From: Geosiphon pyriformis
Taxonomy: Eukaryota; Glomeromycota; Glomeromycetes; Archaeosporales; Geosiphonaceae
Direction: 5' to 3'
DNA length: 64,000 nucleotides
NCBI GenBank assembly: GCA_016748015.1
Contig: JAAOMT010000372.1
Span: 241,400 to 305,399, forward strand
Position numbers and translations under genes: made by a program
The notes under the pieces: model-generated
Database searches by the model: none
What the model was told of the DNA's origin: nothing
Seen by the model: only the letters and a program-made list of their open reading frames with translations
Shown: positions 63,766 through 64,000 of the stretch, in pieces
Layout: each line of letters starts with the position of its first letter
Position numbering within the stretch: position 1 is the first letter of the stretch

Positions 63766-64000
63766 TGTTACAGATAATTATTTGGGGTCTCAAATCAAAT
63801 AACAAATCTGTAACTTGGTGCTCAATATCTTGACAGTGCTAATAATACCAGTACATTGGTTGTATCTGAAAGTTTTTTAGAATTGAGTCTTTTGTATAAT
63901 GAACAGAGATTTTTTGTCAATATTATTCGCAGTTTTCTTATAAGTTGTTTCCTAATTTTTTTCTTAGCTTGGTGGCCAGATTTATTCTGGTATTCATGTC
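63766..64000. other. Unassigned sequence at right edge
   Basis: The sequence from TGTTACAGATAATTATTTGGGG onward does not match the other elements here by eye. It starts with TGTTAC at a clean break in a LINE, so it may be the edge of another LTR element running out of the window. No frame is recognised. Confidence 0.35.

Noticed and set aside
1-64000. Host genes, tRNA, rRNA or CRISPR arrays
   Set aside because: No convincing cloverleaf, rRNA block or regularly spaced repeat array was seen, and all frames of note fall within transposable elements.

Overview
The window is a eukaryotic, AT-rich block made almost entirely of nested, decayed transposable elements. I see no convincing host gene, rRNA, tRNA or CRISPR array. 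The mix of LINEs whose ORF1 carries RRM and CCHC domains, Ty3/Gypsy-like LTR elements and a Tc1/mariner element looks most like a transposon-rich fungal genome. The ORF1 of LINE family beta resembles proteins I recall from arbuscular mycorrhizal fungi (Glomeromycotina, such as Gigaspora or Rhizophagus). That assignment is from memory and is only moderately secure. Two assembly gaps (305-1011 and 18066-18546) interrupt elements.

Five element families account for nearly everything. Family A is a Ty3/Gypsy-like element with LTRs of about 0.65 kb (TGTTATG...CATAACA). Its copies are A0 (1-3969, minus), A2 (28193 to about 31625, minus), A3 (minus, four separated pieces between about 31626 and 63554), A1 (34183-41823, plus, both LTRs present) and a solo LTR (52619-53274). 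Family B is a larger Ty3/Gypsy-like element with LTRs of about 1 kb. It encodes one long Gag-PR-dUTPase-RT-RNase H-IN frame plus a separate 3' ORF. Copy B1 (7588-17455, minus) sits inside the 3' LTR of copy B2 (7053-7587 plus 17456-26717, minus). LINE family alpha (ORF1, then AP-endonuclease, RT, RNase H and a Cys/His tail) has copies alpha1 (41873-49170), alpha2 (49864-60412), alpha4 (plus strand; 3970-5286, 6644-7052 and 26718 to about 27212) and a fragment at 63555-63765. LINE family beta encodes only ORF1 in the copy whose two ends are visible (49935-52371); a truncated plus-strand copy lies at 27259-28192. A Tc1/mariner element occupies 5287-6641.

The insertion order can be read from target-site duplications (TSDs). 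B2 entered LINE alpha4 (TSD GCGC) and B1 entered the B2 LTR (GTGT). A1 entered A3 in the opposite orientation (CCAC). LINEs alpha1 and alpha2 entered the A3 pol gene, beta entered the 3' tail of alpha2, and an A element, now a solo LTR (GTAT), entered alpha2 ORF2. The Tc1 element duplicated a TA in alpha4.

The most notable observations are these: (1) a dUTPase with all five motifs inside family B pol; (2) a U UUA AAC slippery heptamer at the gag-pol junction in three family A copies, with pol in the -1 frame, whereas family B is a single frame; (3) a TGA-NNN-ATG lesion at the same place inside the family A protease in three copies; (4) an unrecognised ORF between pol and the 3' LTR, apparently shared by families A and B; (5) an ORF1-only LINE whose 3' tail resembles that of the autonomous LINE family. 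Every copy in the window carries stops, frameshifts or lost catalytic residues, so none looks autonomous now.
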